The translations under genes were made by a program, and so were the position numbers. 20,346 nt of DNA from an uncultured Marmoricola sp. (GTDB lineage Bacteria; Actinomycetota; Actinomycetes; Propionibacteriales; Nocardioidaceae). The notes under the pieces were generated by a model that was not told the DNA's origin, did not search any database, and saw only the letters and a list, made by a program, of their open reading frames with translations. The DNA is taken from positions 1 to 20,346 of the forward strand of contig NZ_CALTZE010000072.1 of assembly GCF_943913695.1 (NCBI RefSeq), read 5' to 3'. Below are positions 20,330 through 20,346 of this stretch, piece after piece; position 1 is the stretch's first letter; the number at the start of each line of letters is the position of its first letter.

Positions 20330-20346
20330 GCCACCCGAGCCCGCCC

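Noticed and set aside
1..20346. CRISPR array, IS element, tRNA or phage attachment site, searched for especially at the SigK block borders
   Set aside because: No regularly spaced repeats, transposase motifs, tRNA cloverleaf or border direct repeats were found by reading; a very short target duplication cannot be excluded.

Overview
The window is about 20 kb of very GC-rich, densely packed actinobacterial chromosome. Leaderless-looking promoters, frequent GTGA/ATGA gene overlaps, and a SigK/RskA pair linked to fasciclin and UfaA1-like genes point to Actinomycetota. The overall style suggests a Nocardioides-like member of Propionibacteriales, but no rRNA or other marker is present to fix the genus. 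No tRNA, rRNA, CRISPR array, IS element or phage gene was seen.

Layout. (1) 59-1680: an M20 amidohydrolase (+) runs convergently into rimI (-), and their coding ends overlap by 73 bp. (2) 1795-10907: a block of eight genes, all on the + strand: a membrane-anchored molybdopterin oxidoreductase, a FAS1 (fasciclin) lipoprotein, sigK, rskA, a FAD-oxidoreductase/DUF1365 fusion, two cyclopropane/methyl fatty-acid synthases and a DUF1295 membrane reductase-like protein. From sigK on the genes overlap by 4 bp or are 1 bp apart, so they look like one operon. The content matches the M. tuberculosis sigK locus (Rv0444c-Rv0449c plus MPT70/MPT83), but the order is changed, two genes are fused, the methyltransferase is doubled and a molybdoenzyme is added. 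SigK-type promoters are visible before the molybdoenzyme and before the fasciclin gene. (3) 10900-15459 (-): tsaB, a secreted Ig-like protein, a GNAT-TsaE fusion, an alpha/beta hydrolase and alr. (4) 15653-19297 (-): nnr, acpS and glmS. (5) 19358-20329 (+): coaA, divergent from glmS.

How it fits together. The minus strand carries the conserved actinobacterial housekeeping string glmS-acpS-nnr-alr-hydrolase-tsaE-tsaB-rimI (cell-wall precursors, NAD(P)HX repair, t6A tRNA modification). The + strand SigK island sits exactly between tsaB and rimI and splits that string. The island reads as a stress-regulated envelope system: a membrane-tethered anti-sigma factor releases SigK, which turns on exported redox and adhesion-type proteins and enzymes that modify unsaturated acyl chains in membrane lipids. 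The functional link between the molybdoenzyme, the FAS1 protein and lipid methylation is inference.

The most notable small-scale signals are a 32-bp perfect palindrome inside the first codons of sigK, a 20-bp dyad over the rimI promoter, a twin-arginine motif before the fifth membrane helix of the molybdoenzyme, and the two domain fusions. There is no gene-free stretch longer than 300 bp; the longest is 193 bp (15460-15652).
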